A stretch of DNA of 22,236 bases from a virus. Made by a program: the position numbers and the translations under genes. Shown here one piece after another: positions 13,540 to 19,465 of the stretch. The notes beneath the pieces were generated by a model, which did not search any database, was not told where the DNA came from, and saw nothing but the letters and a program-made list of their open reading frames with translations. Each line of letters begins with the position of its first letter. Positions within the stretch are counted from its first letter, which is position 1. The stretch lies in IMG/VR virus record IMGVR_UViG_3300034019_000215, positions 1-22,236 of that record. One strand, written 5' to 3'.

Positions 13540-14216
13540 AGCATTTGAATTAGTGCGTTGTAATACTCACGAGCAAGTTCTATCTTTTCTTTTATCTGCT
13601 CAATTACTTGTTCGTCTTTTTGTACATAAAATACTTTGACTCTTCGGTTCTTAGGTATGTGTGAAAACTGATGTTTAGTCTCTACCTCTTCACGCAAATG
13701 TAAATCCTCGTCAATCTTGTGCAGTTTCCAATGCGCTCGCCTGATTTCATCTTCTACCATTTCAAGTGGAGTATCAACAAGGCAGTAACAAAGCATTGAC
13801 TGTTGTTTTCCTGTGAGCCACATATATCCTTGAAGTTGGTAAAAATAGTCCTTGTTAGGAATTTCGGTGTCAAAAAACGGAAAGGTAGTAGCATCCCAAG
13901 AGCTTTTAACGTCTAACAATACATCTTCCGTGTTTACGTCAGGTGTACCAGTTATCCAATCGTTTGTAAAATGCTCCTCATTCTTGTAAATAAACTTTAC
14001 GTTTAAGACATCATTGACTAACAAGATAGCATCATCTTCAACTTGGATTCCTTTGTCCGTGTAACGTGAGCTAAACTCTTTCTTGATGCCGTATTTATGT
14101 TCTAACACTAACTCGTGAATGTAAGTCTTTGCCGTCTGAGACAAGAACTCACTTTTAGAGCGAGGTGTAGCCATCAGTTTCCCGATAGCTGAACACCTAA
14201 TTTTGAGAGCCTTCAT
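13536..14216 (-). CDS. YqaJ-type viral recombinase (lambda-exonuclease fold)
   Basis: A 226-residue PD-(D/E)XK exonuclease. Landmarks are CSAIGKLMATPRSK near the N terminus, KGIQVEDDAI (55-64, acidic E60), GTPDVNTEDVLLDVKSSW (90-107) with the catalytic D93, D102 and K104, and YFYQLQGYM (124-132). It would resect double-stranded DNA ends to give single strands for the ERF annealing protein, whose gene precedes it with an ATGA overlap. That pairing is the phage synaptase-exonuclease module analogous to lambda Red. The C-terminal third is charged and helical. No key motif is missing. Confidence 0.9.
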   Translation of the reverse strand: MKALKIRCSAIGKLMATPRSKSEFLSQTAKTYIHELVLEHKYGIKKEFSSRYTDKGIQVEDDAILLVNDVLNVKFIYKNEEHFTNDWITGTPDVNTEDVLLDVKSSWDATTFPFFDTEIPNKDYFYQLQGYMWLTGKQQSMLCYCLVDTPLEMVEDEIRRAHWKLHKIDEDLHLREEVETKHQFSHIPKNRRVKVFYVQKDEQVIEQIKEKIELAREYYNALIQML

Positions 14217-14737
14217 AGCGCATTAAGCATATCCGTTTGACCTTCCGTTAAAGCAAACGATGATTCCAGCTTTTCACGTGTATACTCGCCTTTTGCAATG
14301 GCTTGTACTGCTGCTGCAAATCGCTTTTGGTCAATCGCAGGTAGTTTCTTCTCCGTCTTTGAGTTGTCTTTAGAATCAGGGTCGGATTCAGTCTCATCAA
14401 TTAAGAACAAACCATTAAGAGCATACTTACGTGCGTAGCTTGATGCAGTACCAGTACATTGCTCACTTGACATTCCTTTGTGTTCTCCAAGCTCTGCAAA
14501 TCCGTTTACTTCAAATTCTCCCTTATCAAAAGAAAGTATAGCAGTAGCCTTTAAAAATAACTTGTTTCCTACTTGAATAATGTCATCAGTTAAAGTTAAA
14601 ATTCCTTCGTGTTTTTGTAACAAAGGCTTAACTGATTCAAGAATTTGCTCTGCACTTCGGTATTTGTATTTTCCGAATGCGTTAAAAGAGCCTTTTGGAC
14701 ATTTTAATTCTGCCTGAATTTTTCCTAATTTTTCCAT
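14213..14737 (-). CDS. erf: ERF-family single-strand annealing protein
   Basis: A 174-residue recombinase. The N-terminal half has FNAFGKYKYRSAEQILESVK (18-37) and PLLQKHEGILTL, and the family signature lies at 96-114, GTASSYARKYALNGLFLID. The DETESDPD segment after it is a typical acidic linker, followed by a small helical C-terminal domain. It anneals complementary single strands at the ends made by the neighbouring exonuclease. It has its own TATATTTG box upstream and a short AT-rich leader ending CACACGCT before the ATG, so it heads the recombination operon. Confidence 0.92.
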   Translation of the reverse strand: MEKLGKIQAELKCPKGSFNAFGKYKYRSAEQILESVKPLLQKHEGILTLTDDIIQVGNKLFLKATAILSFDKGEFEVNGFAELGEHKGMSSEQCTGTASSYARKYALNGLFLIDETESDPDSKDNSKTEKKLPAIDQKRFAAAVQAIAKGEYTREKLESSFALTEGQTDMLNAL

Positions 14738-14759
14738 AGCGTGTGTTTTTAATTATATA

Positions 14760-14767
14760 CAAATATA
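14760..14767 (-). promoter_or_regulatory. TATATTTG -7 box before the ERF gene
   Basis: TATATTTG matches the Bacteroidetes -7 consensus TAnnTTTG and lies 22 nt upstream of the ERF start codon. The position 19 nt further upstream reads TATC rather than TTTG, so the -33 box is weak or absent. The box may need an activator, or the operon may be fed by read-through from the early genes. Confidence 0.5.
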
Positions 14768-14777
14768 GGCATTATTT

Positions 14778-15140
14778 TTAATTGTTGATACTTTTATCTA
14801 AAAAATCTTTAGTTGGAAGTAAAATTCCTTTACTGGTGTTAGAATCTCCACCTAAAACATCTTTACAAGTACCTACATATTTTCTGCACATTTGCTTTAA
14901 AGTGTCGGTTTTAATCAAAATACAATGGTCATCGCTGAACCAATAGCACCAATATTCTGCTTGGCTTGTGCTTATTCCGCTTTTATGACCTCTGCTTTCA
15001 TACTCAACAAATATGTTTCCTGTATCTAAGCATTTAAAGTCTCGTTTTACTTCTATTCTTTTACCAAGTAGTTCAAATAATTGAGTCTCAAATTCCTTAC
15101 CGATTTCTAAATCGTATCTAAAGTCGCTATTGTGTTCCAT
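14778..15140 (-). CDS. Predicted PD-(D/E)XK-type phage nuclease
   Basis: A 120-residue protein. FRYDLEIGKEFETQLFELLG (7-26) leads into RIEVKRD (28-34) with an E-x-K pair (E30, K32), then TGNIFVEYESRGHKSGISTS (40-59) and AEYWCYWF. This order, an acidic helix, IEVK, 'TGNI.vEye' and 'SGI.ts.AeyW', is that of small PD-(D/E)XK nucleases in phages, for which Holliday-junction or end-processing roles are possible. It starts 14 nt inside the end of the NinG-like gene, which also suggests a recombination role. Activity is inferred, not shown. Confidence 0.65.
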   Translation of the reverse strand: MEHNSDFRYDLEIGKEFETQLFELLGKRIEVKRDFKCLDTGNIFVEYESRGHKSGISTSQAEYWCYWFSDDHCILIKTDTLKQMCRKYVGTCKDVLGGDSNTSKGILLPTKDFLDKSINN

Positions 15141-15645
15141 CTTTTATCTTTTGTTTATAGGTTTTTATAATTTCTTTTAGTTCGTCTACTGACCATCGCT
15201 TTTCTAAATGCGCTCTACCTTGCAATTCAATCAATCTTTCTGCTCCTATTCGTTTTTCGATACCGATTTGGTAGTTCAAGAGGTTGCCAGACAAAAAAGT
15301 ATTGCAGTGTTCGCATTGTAGGTGGCAGTTATCTTCGTCAAAACGAACGTTTGAATGTCCGCCTTGCGAGTAATAGTGTCCGCAATTTTTTTTCTTAGGA
15401 AGTTTGTTGCAGCTTATGCAGTTCAATCCCTTATCACGCTCTCTTATGTAAGTGTTAAATACCTTTTGTGCTTCTTTTAACCAGTCTGATGTGGTTTTCA
15501 GGTCGTTTTTCATTCGTGTTTTCGTCTGCTTCCATTGCTTCTCTTTGGCTTCAGCTACAAAAGCACGGACACACTCGTCTTTTAAGCAGTATTTTTGATT
15601 AAAGCGGATAGGCTCAAACTTCTCTTTGCAGTTCTTGCATCTCAT
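15127..15645 (-). CDS. NinG/Rap-like recombination protein
   Basis: A 172-residue protein matching lambda NinG (Rap), a structure-specific nuclease for recombination junctions. An N-terminal zinc ribbon has C3, C6, C20 and C25, followed by a basic helical region (KQWKQTKTRMKND, then DWLKEAQKVFNTYIRERDKG). The core is an HNH-like centre: CISCNKLP (76-83), CGHYYSQGGHSNVRFDEDNC (88-107) and LQCEHCNTFLSGN (109-121), with abundant Cys/His ligands. The C-terminal helix is charged. Its start overlaps the previous gene as ATGA. It probably resolves branched DNA formed during phage recombination and replication. Confidence 0.9.
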   Translation of the reverse strand: MRCKNCKEKFEPIRFNQKYCLKDECVRAFVAEAKEKQWKQTKTRMKNDLKTTSDWLKEAQKVFNTYIRERDKGLNCISCNKLPKKKNCGHYYSQGGHSNVRFDEDNCHLQCEHCNTFLSGNLLNYQIGIEKRIGAERLIELQGRAHLEKRWSVDELKEIIKTYKQKIKDGTQ

Positions 15646-15896
15646 AAAGTAATGCTTTCATCTATCCAAATTCTAAATGCTCTCTGCAAGTCTACCTGCT
15701 CGTTAAATACTTGCTCTGCGTGTTCTTCGTCTATTCGTAAAACTAAACGGTCAGTCTTTTGAATCTCATCAGCTAACATATTGGCTTTGTTTTTTAGTCC
15801 TTGACGAAATACGGATTGGTCATTTAAGTCTTCAATGAAGTCTGCTAATACTGGCAGGAACGCTGCTAAGGCAACTAACTTTTTTTCTCTTTTCAT
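15642..15896 (-). CDS. Small helical hypothetical protein
   Basis: An 84-residue protein beginning MKREKKLVALAAFLPVLADF, then mostly charged helix (LKNKANMLADEIQKTDRLVL, then EEHAEQVFNEQVDLQRAFRI). The N-terminal stretch is moderately hydrophobic but too short and basic to call a signal peptide with confidence. It overlaps both neighbours by 4 nt as ATGA, so it is clearly within the operon. I do not recognise it. Confidence 0.65.
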   Translation of the reverse strand: MKREKKLVALAAFLPVLADFIEDLNDQSVFRQGLKNKANMLADEIQKTDRLVLRIDEEHAEQVFNEQVDLQRAFRIWIDESITL

Positions 15897-16195
15897 AATT
15901 GATTTTCTATTTGGTTATACTTTATTTGGTTTTCAAGTTCGTGTTTTACTCGTGTCAGCTCAATGTTTCTATTAGCGAGAATTGTATTTTCTCGACTTAT
16001 TGATACTGCGTGTTCGTAAAGGTTAGTCAAGAACGCTATCGCCTCTAATAACTCCTCTTCTGATTGCTCTGCTCCTTTGATGTATTCAGTTGCCTCAGGT
16101 CTTGTTTTTAAGATGTTCTCTCGTGCGTTTTGGATTCGTTTTTTGATAGTCCAAAGGTTTGCACCTGTTTTGATTTTTTGTAGTCCGATGTCCAT
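15893..16195 (-). CDS. Coiled-coil hypothetical protein
   Basis: A 100-residue helical protein: WTIKKRIQNARENILKTRPE near 15-34, an acidic segment (GAEQSEEELLEAIAFL), and a C-terminal coiled coil (ILANRNIELTRVKHELENQI). It is likely a dimer or an adaptor. It starts 1 nt inside the helicase-like gene end and ends as ATGA with the next gene. A helicase-loading or helicase-associated role would fit the position after the helicase, but nothing in the sequence proves it. Confidence 0.65.
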   Translation of the reverse strand: MDIGLQKIKTGANLWTIKKRIQNARENILKTRPEATEYIKGAEQSEEELLEAIAFLTNLYEHAVSISRENTILANRNIELTRVKHELENQIKYNQIENQL

Positions 16196-17130
16196 TAGAA
16201 AGGGTTTTTATTTGCTAATCTACGGAGTTTCTCTGATGTGTTCATTAACTCGTCAATTTGCTTTTGTACTTCTTTAGGGCGATGAGGTGTTAAAGGGTCT
16301 ACTCCGTTTATTTCAAAGCCGATGCCTGAGTTAAAATTACAATACACTGGCTCGTTAAGTGCCGTATGCTTACCTCCTGTCTCAGTATCTTTTACTTTCT
16401 CGACGCCTACCCAAGTTATGAACTTCATTGTTTCGTGTTTGATTAGCCTGTGTATTACAAACATATCATCGCAGCGATTTAAAAAGGCTTTACCTCCTTC
16501 AATATGGTCTTTCAATGGCGGCTTTAAATGTCCTTTCCATTCTCCGTCTTGGTATAGGTTTGCGCTTCTACCACTTTCAGAGTTTGGATGCGTGTTGATG
16601 TAGATTGTCATTCCTGTTTGATTTACAAATTGCCTTGCTCGGTTCATAAATTCGTAATTACCTGCAAAGCTCATCTCTCGGTCAAGTCCAGTAAAAGGGT
16701 CAATCAATCCTACATTCGCTCCACTTTGTTTAAATAGCTCTAATACCTCATCGGGTTTGTAAAGTTTAGTGTTATCGATAAACACGAATGACTGCTCTAA
16801 GAACGCAAGGTCTCCGCTGATTTGCGAGTGACTTAATTTACTGAAGTGCTTACCTCGATACATCTGAATCATATCTCTAAGGATTTGACCCTTCTGATTT
16901 TCGCCTGACCAAATGCAGAACGTTAGATTGTGTTTAAGTGCTAAGGTTAAAAAGTACCAATTAATCCAATATGTTTTCCCGACATTGTCGTGTCCTAAAA
17001 TGATGTTTAATTGCTTTGGTTTAAATCTTAAATGTTCATCAAGGAAGCAGTCAAGTCCAAGACCTTGTTTTATTTTACCATCTCTGACATCCAGTAGGTA
17101 CTGAAGTGAGTCTCCTTGTTTACTTAACAT
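16195..17130 (-). CDS. RecA-fold replicative helicase-like ATPase
   Basis: A 311-residue ATPase with the DnaB/RepA-like plan. Walker A is GHDNVGKT (46-53), preceded by LNIILG. LTFCIWSGENQKGQILRDMI (69-88) is motif H1a-like, with an acidic residue (E77) as in DnaB-type enzymes. Walker B is GLIDPFTGLD (141-150, D144), and a motif H3-like TGMTIYINTHPNSESGRSA follows. The C terminus is a charged helix. It lacks the separate N-terminal primase-interaction domain of DnaB, so it resembles compact phage or plasmid helicases. It overlaps the DUF6291 gene by 7 nt. It probably unwinds DNA at the phage origin with the DnaA-like protein. Confidence 0.85.
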   Translation of the reverse strand: MLSKQGDSLQYLLDVRDGKIKQGLGLDCFLDEHLRFKPKQLNIILGHDNVGKTYWINWYFLTLALKHNLTFCIWSGENQKGQILRDMIQMYRGKHFSKLSHSQISGDLAFLEQSFVFIDNTKLYKPDEVLELFKQSGANVGLIDPFTGLDREMSFAGNYEFMNRARQFVNQTGMTIYINTHPNSESGRSANLYQDGEWKGHLKPPLKDHIEGGKAFLNRCDDMFVIHRLIKHETMKFITWVGVEKVKDTETGGKHTALNEPVYCNFNSGIGFEINGVDPLTPHRPKEVQKQIDELMNTSEKLRRLANKNPF

Positions 17131-17699
17131 AGTCCTAATTTACGTGCTAACAATAATTCTTTAGGCTCTTCAACTTCGGTAGTCTTCTTGTTTTTAGAGA
17201 GCCATTTATTTGCAGTCAAATATAAGGAAGTATATTTTTTATTCCCTTTGAAATTTTCAATAGAATCTAACACCTCATCAATATCATCAATAGAATATTT
17301 AATTAAGAGTTTTTCTACATCTGCGTTTGTTATAGACAAGTGAGCGAAGCTCCTATATATATCTTTAGATATAACACTATCACTATCACTTACACTATCG
17401 GCATTTTTGGTATCGTTTGGTACTTTTGGTATGCGGTCGGATGCGGTCGCATTCCATCGCTTCTTTGCGTTTTCACTATTACGCTCTCGTATTCCTTCGT
17501 ACTTAATAAGGTCTCGCTTTAAACTTTGTTTTATAGGTTCAAATGCAATCTCTATCAATGGATTTTCGGGATTTGGGTTTTGGTCATTTACATACTTTAG
17601 TAAATGCTTAAATAATTTACCTGCTTGAACATCGTCAAGTTTTTCTACCGTGTGAATAATATCACAATAAAGTAAAAATGAATTTTTGTCTTTTGCCAT
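17124..17699 (-). CDS. DUF6291-family phage protein (replication-associated)
   Basis: A 191-residue protein. The start MAKDKNSFLLYCDIIHTVEK, then LFKHLLKYVNDQNPNPENPL and IEIAFEPIKQSLKRDLIKYE, is the DUF6291 pattern common in Bacteroidetes phages. The C-terminal part (ITNADVEKLLIKYSIDDIDE, then YTSLYLTANKWLSKN) resembles the helical domain found in replication initiators and helicase loaders. An upstream in-frame ATG at 17729 exists, but the family start and the preceding terminator hairpin favour 17699. It overlaps the helicase-like gene by 7 nt, so a helicase-loading role is plausible but unproven. Its expression may depend on the leader upstream. Confidence 0.75.
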   Translation of the reverse strand: MAKDKNSFLLYCDIIHTVEKLDDVQAGKLFKHLLKYVNDQNPNPENPLIEIAFEPIKQSLKRDLIKYEGIRERNSENAKKRWNATASDRIPKVPNDTKNADSVSDSDSVISKDIYRSFAHLSITNADVEKLLIKYSIDDIDEVLDSIENFKGNKKYTSLYLTANKWLSKNKKTTEVEEPKELLLARKLGLC

Positions 17700-17800
17700 T
17701 CTGCGACTTTTAGCAATAAAAAAGCCCATTAAGTTTCGCAGTCGCAGTGCTACTCCTCAATGAGCTTTCAATAATTTTTTTTATAGGTCTGCGACACCTC
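17700..17800 (-). promoter_or_regulatory. Structured leader with GTCGCAG/CTGCGAC pairing sites
   Basis: About 100 nt before the DUF6291 gene. On the minus strand, site A is GTCGCAG (17795-17789), site B is CTGCGACT (17747-17740, in the loop of a terminator hairpin) and site C is AGTCGCAG (17708-17701), ending 1 nt before the ATG. B can pair with A over 7 bp or with C over 8 bp. Pairing B with C would make a pseudoknot that covers the ribosome-binding region. A weak -7-like box, TATACTTG, lies at 17810-17803. Control by attenuation or translational blocking is inference. Confidence 0.5.
17715..17766 (-). terminator. Terminator-like hairpin before the DUF6291 gene
   Basis: On the minus strand AGCTCATTGAG (17766-17756) and CTTAATGGGCT (17733-17723) pair over 11 bp including two G-U pairs, followed by T6 and ATT. 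The 22-nt loop carries the CTGCGACT element. As an internal hairpin within an operon it would reduce or gate read-through from the DnaA-like gene into the helicase genes. Confidence 0.6.
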
Positions 17801-17821
17801 TGCAAGTATAACGATAATTAT

Positions 17822-18226
17822 CTAAATAGGTTGCTCGTGTTGAAAACTTTTTTGATGGTCATATCTTCCCTCGTTATTCCAGCGTCGGATTCTACGTAGC
17901 TTCTCTAAGTTTGTGGCTTTGTTTATGTCCTCAAAGATATTCCGTCTTTGTCTCGTAAACGTCAAAGGCTCTGCCATTAGTTGTGCGCAACTTTCAGTCA
18001 TCTTCTGATACAATCTATCGGTCTTTAACTCTTCGTGTTTGCGTATCGAGTGCAACACGGTTGAGTGGTCTCGGTTTAATAGCTTACCTACTTCTCCTAA
18101 AGTTAGCTCCTGAGAGCGATACAATGCCCAACAAAGGTAATGTCTTCTGAAGACGTAGAACTGCTCTCTGCTGCGCCCGTTTAAGCCTTCTGACTCAATG
18201 TATTCTTTTACTTGTTCTATATTCAT
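17822..18226 (-). CDS. DnaA domain IV-like DNA-binding protein
   Basis: A 134-residue protein with the C-terminal DNA-binding domain of DnaA and no ATPase domain. Residues 21-63 contain REQFYVFRRHYLCWALYRSQ, then ELTLGEVGKLLNRDHSTVLH, which includes the DnaA signature of the type 'GRDHSTVLHA'. The remainder (RQRRNIFEDINKATNLEKLR) is basic. It would bind DnaA-box-like sequences and could mark the phage origin or compete with host DnaA. Its start overlaps the 48-aa gene as ATGA, and the structured leader follows it. Such truncated DnaA-like proteins occur in phage replication modules. Confidence 0.85.
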   Translation of the reverse strand: MNIEQVKEYIESEGLNGRSREQFYVFRRHYLCWALYRSQELTLGEVGKLLNRDHSTVLHSIRKHEELKTDRLYQKMTESCAQLMAEPLTFTRQRRNIFEDINKATNLEKLRRIRRWNNEGRYDHQKSFQHEQPI

Positions 18227-18369
18227 TGTGGTGTTACTTTAAATTTTCCATCATTATATCTGCCTGATTCGAGTAAGTCCATCTTCTTCCAGTATGCAAG
18301 GCTTTTTGAAGTGAATATCCACTCTTGGACTACTGCCAGTCCTACTTGGTATGTTAGTTTAAATCTCAT
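18223..18369 (-). CDS. Small phage protein upstream of the DnaA-like gene
   Basis: A 48-residue protein: MRFKLTYQVGLAVVQEWIFT, then SKSLAYWKKMDLLESGRYND and a KFKVTPQ end. It reads as a strand, a helix and a basic segment with an aromatic face. Its ATG (18367-18369) and TGA (18223-18225) both make ATGA overlaps, with a short upstream frame and with the DnaA-like gene, which strongly supports translation. I do not recognise a family. Confidence 0.65.
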   Translation of the reverse strand: MRFKLTYQVGLAVVQEWIFTSKSLAYWKKMDLLESGRYNDGKFKVTPQ

Positions 18370-18458
18370 ATCTCGTTTATTTTTATTTCACAAATTCGTT
18401 TATATAAATCAAAGTCAAAGTTATCCCAGTATCGGTTCAATTGGTAGTCTCTAAACAA
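18366..18458 (-). CDS. Possible tiny TTG-start gene
   Basis: If TTG at 18456-18458 is used, this gives 30 residues (LFRDYQLNRYWDNFDFDLYK, then RICEIKINEI, with Met at the start). The TTG overlaps the upstream gene's stop by a few bases and the TGA makes an ATGA overlap with the next ATG. Composition is protein-like, but there is no ATG inside this part of the frame. The frame also stays open further upstream, overlapping the neighbour, so the real start is uncertain. Confidence 0.3.
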   Translation of the reverse strand: MFRDYQLNRYWDNFDFDLYKRICEIKINEI

Positions 18459-18765
18459 ACCAAGTGCCCTCTTCGTGTGGGTTAAAGTGGTAGCATTGAT
18501 AGGCAAACTCGTGGAAGTGGTCTGATGCTCCGTAAGTAAGTTCTGCGATAACATCTTCTGCTTGTGTGATTGTGAGTTCTTTGCTCCATTCTGCGGTTTC
18601 AACTGTCCAGCTTTCATTGTCGTTAATTGGGTTATAGTGATACATTAAATCTATTGTGGCGATGTGTTCGTCATCCCATCGGTTGTAAACATCTACTGTT
18701 AAGATGTGTGTGTAGGCATCAGAGTTCTTCTCTGCATACCAATATTTATTTTCCGTATTTTTCAT
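18451..18765 (-). CDS. Hypothetical acidic phage protein
   Basis: A 104-residue protein from the ATG at 18765: MKNTENKYWYAEKNSDAYTH, then ILTVDVYNRWDDEHIATIDL and SKELTITQAEDVIAELTYGA. The rest is acidic and rich in Trp, Tyr and His, ending NPHEEGTWFV. It looks like a compact alpha/beta protein. A second in-frame ATG at 18783 would add six residues (MLIEST) but lengthens the overlap with the upstream membrane-protein gene from 20 to 38 nt. No family recognised. Confidence 0.6.
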   Translation of the reverse strand: MKNTENKYWYAEKNSDAYTHILTVDVYNRWDDEHIATIDLMYHYNPINDNESWTVETAEWSKELTITQAEDVIAELTYGASDHFHEFAYQCYHFNPHEEGTWFV

Positions 18766-18985
18766 TGTAGATTCTATTAACATATTTAGAATAAAAATTA
18801 GATAGTTCGTGTTTCTTTACAAAGTGAACTTGCGTGTCTAACGTCTTAAAATCTTTTACAGGAGGTTTGACCGTACTGATGAGCCACATTAAAAACATTG
18901 CTCCTACGATTACTGTAACTAAACCACCAAGTATCTGACGTTCATCTTGGTTGAGGTCTGAGAATAAAAATTTGATTGTTTTCAT
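18746..18985 (-). CDS. Single-pass membrane protein
   Basis: A 79-residue protein with one clear membrane helix at about 19-38 (LGGLVTVIVGAMFLMWLIST), flanked by a charged N terminus (FLFSDLNQDERQ) and a basic soluble tail (KPPVKDFKTL onward, ending YNEKYGK). The start overlaps the 51-aa gene as ATGA and is preceded by the ACACGCT sequence also seen at other starts. Function is unknown; superinfection or host-takeover roles would be speculation. Confidence 0.6.
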   Translation of the reverse strand: MKTIKFLFSDLNQDERQILGGLVTVIVGAMFLMWLISTVKPPVKDFKTLDTQVHFVKKHELSNFYSKYVNRIYNEKYGK

Positions 18986-19137
18986 AGCGTGTCTTTTAAA
19001 AGTTTTAACATTAAATTGTAAAGTGCAAATGCGTGTTGAGTTTCTTTGTGGTCAGTACCAAGCGTATCTCGTTTGGTTACATACTCTTGCCAAAGTTTCT
19101 CCTCTTCAACAAGCATTAGTTTTGTGTGTTCTTTCAT
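18982..19137 (-). CDS. Small first gene of the early operon
   Basis: A 51-residue helical protein: MKEHTKLMLVEEEKLWQEYV, then TKRDTLGTDHKETQHAFALY and NLMLKLLKDTL. It starts 23 nt downstream of a TATATTTG box, making it the first gene of the early operon, and its stop (TGA, 18982-18984) forms an ATGA overlap with the membrane-protein gene. The amphipathic, Leu-rich helices could dimerise. No family recognised. Confidence 0.65.
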   Translation of the reverse strand: MKEHTKLMLVEEEKLWQEYVTKRDTLGTDHKETQHAFALYNLMLKLLKDTL

Positions 19138-19159
19138 AGCGTTTGTTTAAATGTTTATA

Positions 19160-19193
19160 CAAATATATAACCTTATTCGTAATTATCAACAAA
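19160..19193 (-). promoter_or_regulatory. Bacteroidetes-type promoter of the early operon
   Basis: On the minus strand TATATTTG (19167-19160) matches the -7 consensus. Upstream, GTTG (19190-19187) lies 19 nt away and TTTG (19193-19190) 22 nt away, so the -33 element is present though its exact register is unclear. Transcription would begin near 19154, shortly before the ATG at 19137. Confidence 0.65.
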
Positions 19194-19323
19194 AAAGTTA
19201 CATTTTTTTTAAAGTTTTTTTAGATTCCTTGATTTTACAAGGGTTACAGACGCAATATTTTTTGACAATTATTTTACTTTACTTACATTTTAGTATAAAA
19301 TAAGGGGTAATTCTTACCACCTA

Positions 19324-19391
19324 ATGTATAAAGAAATGTAAAATCTATACCTTAAAGGGTGCTTATGTATAAAGAAACGCAAAATCTATAC
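19324..19391. repeat. Two 27-bp direct repeats
   Basis: Copies at 19324-19350 and 19365-19391 match at 25 of 27 positions; they differ only in the middle (ATG versus ACG and TA versus CA). Each contains GTATA and TATAC, forming a short inverted repeat of 5 bp with a 15-nt spacer. The start-to-start distance is 41 bp, about four helical turns, so bound proteins would lie on one face of the DNA. Iterons or operators are both possible. Confidence 0.7.
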
Positions 19392-19402
19392 ACTATCGGG
19401 TA

Positions 19403-19430
19403 CAAAAAAGCCTCCGATTAAAGAGGCTCT
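19403..19430 (-). terminator. Hairpin terminator after the metallophosphoesterase gene
   Basis: Arms AGCCTC (19409-19414) and GAGGCT (19423-19428) with an 8-nt loop, followed on the minus strand by T6. It lies 36 nt after the stop of the metallophosphoesterase gene and closes the lysis block. Confidence 0.75.
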
Positions 19431-19465
19431 TACGCTATGTAGTAGAAAACTTTGTCGCAAATATA

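Larger units (their letters stand above)
19138..19402 (-). other. AT-rich non-coding control region, candidate origin
   Basis: This gap of about 265 nt holds no gene I can support on either strand. It contains a promoter near 19160-19193; a DnaA-box-like TTATCAACA (19183-19191), one base from TTATCCACA; a very AT-rich stretch (about 19190-19300) with T and A runs; the palindrome GGTAA-TTC-TTACC (19306-19318); and two long direct repeats. An origin or an operator region are both possible. The phage encodes a DnaA-like protein about 1 kb downstream, which favours an origin but does not prove it. Confidence 0.45.

Noticed and set aside
18366-18617. Full 83-codon frame overlapping the 104-aa gene
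   Set aside because: The first two-thirds are Ser/Thr/Gln-rich shadow of the overlapping gene; only the last about 30 codons look coding, and they are listed separately at low confidence.
19262-19299. TTGACA and TATAAA on the plus strand as a sigma-70 promoter
   Set aside because: The spacing is 26 nt, far from about 17, there is no plus-strand gene downstream, and a Bacteroidetes host would not favour this consensus.
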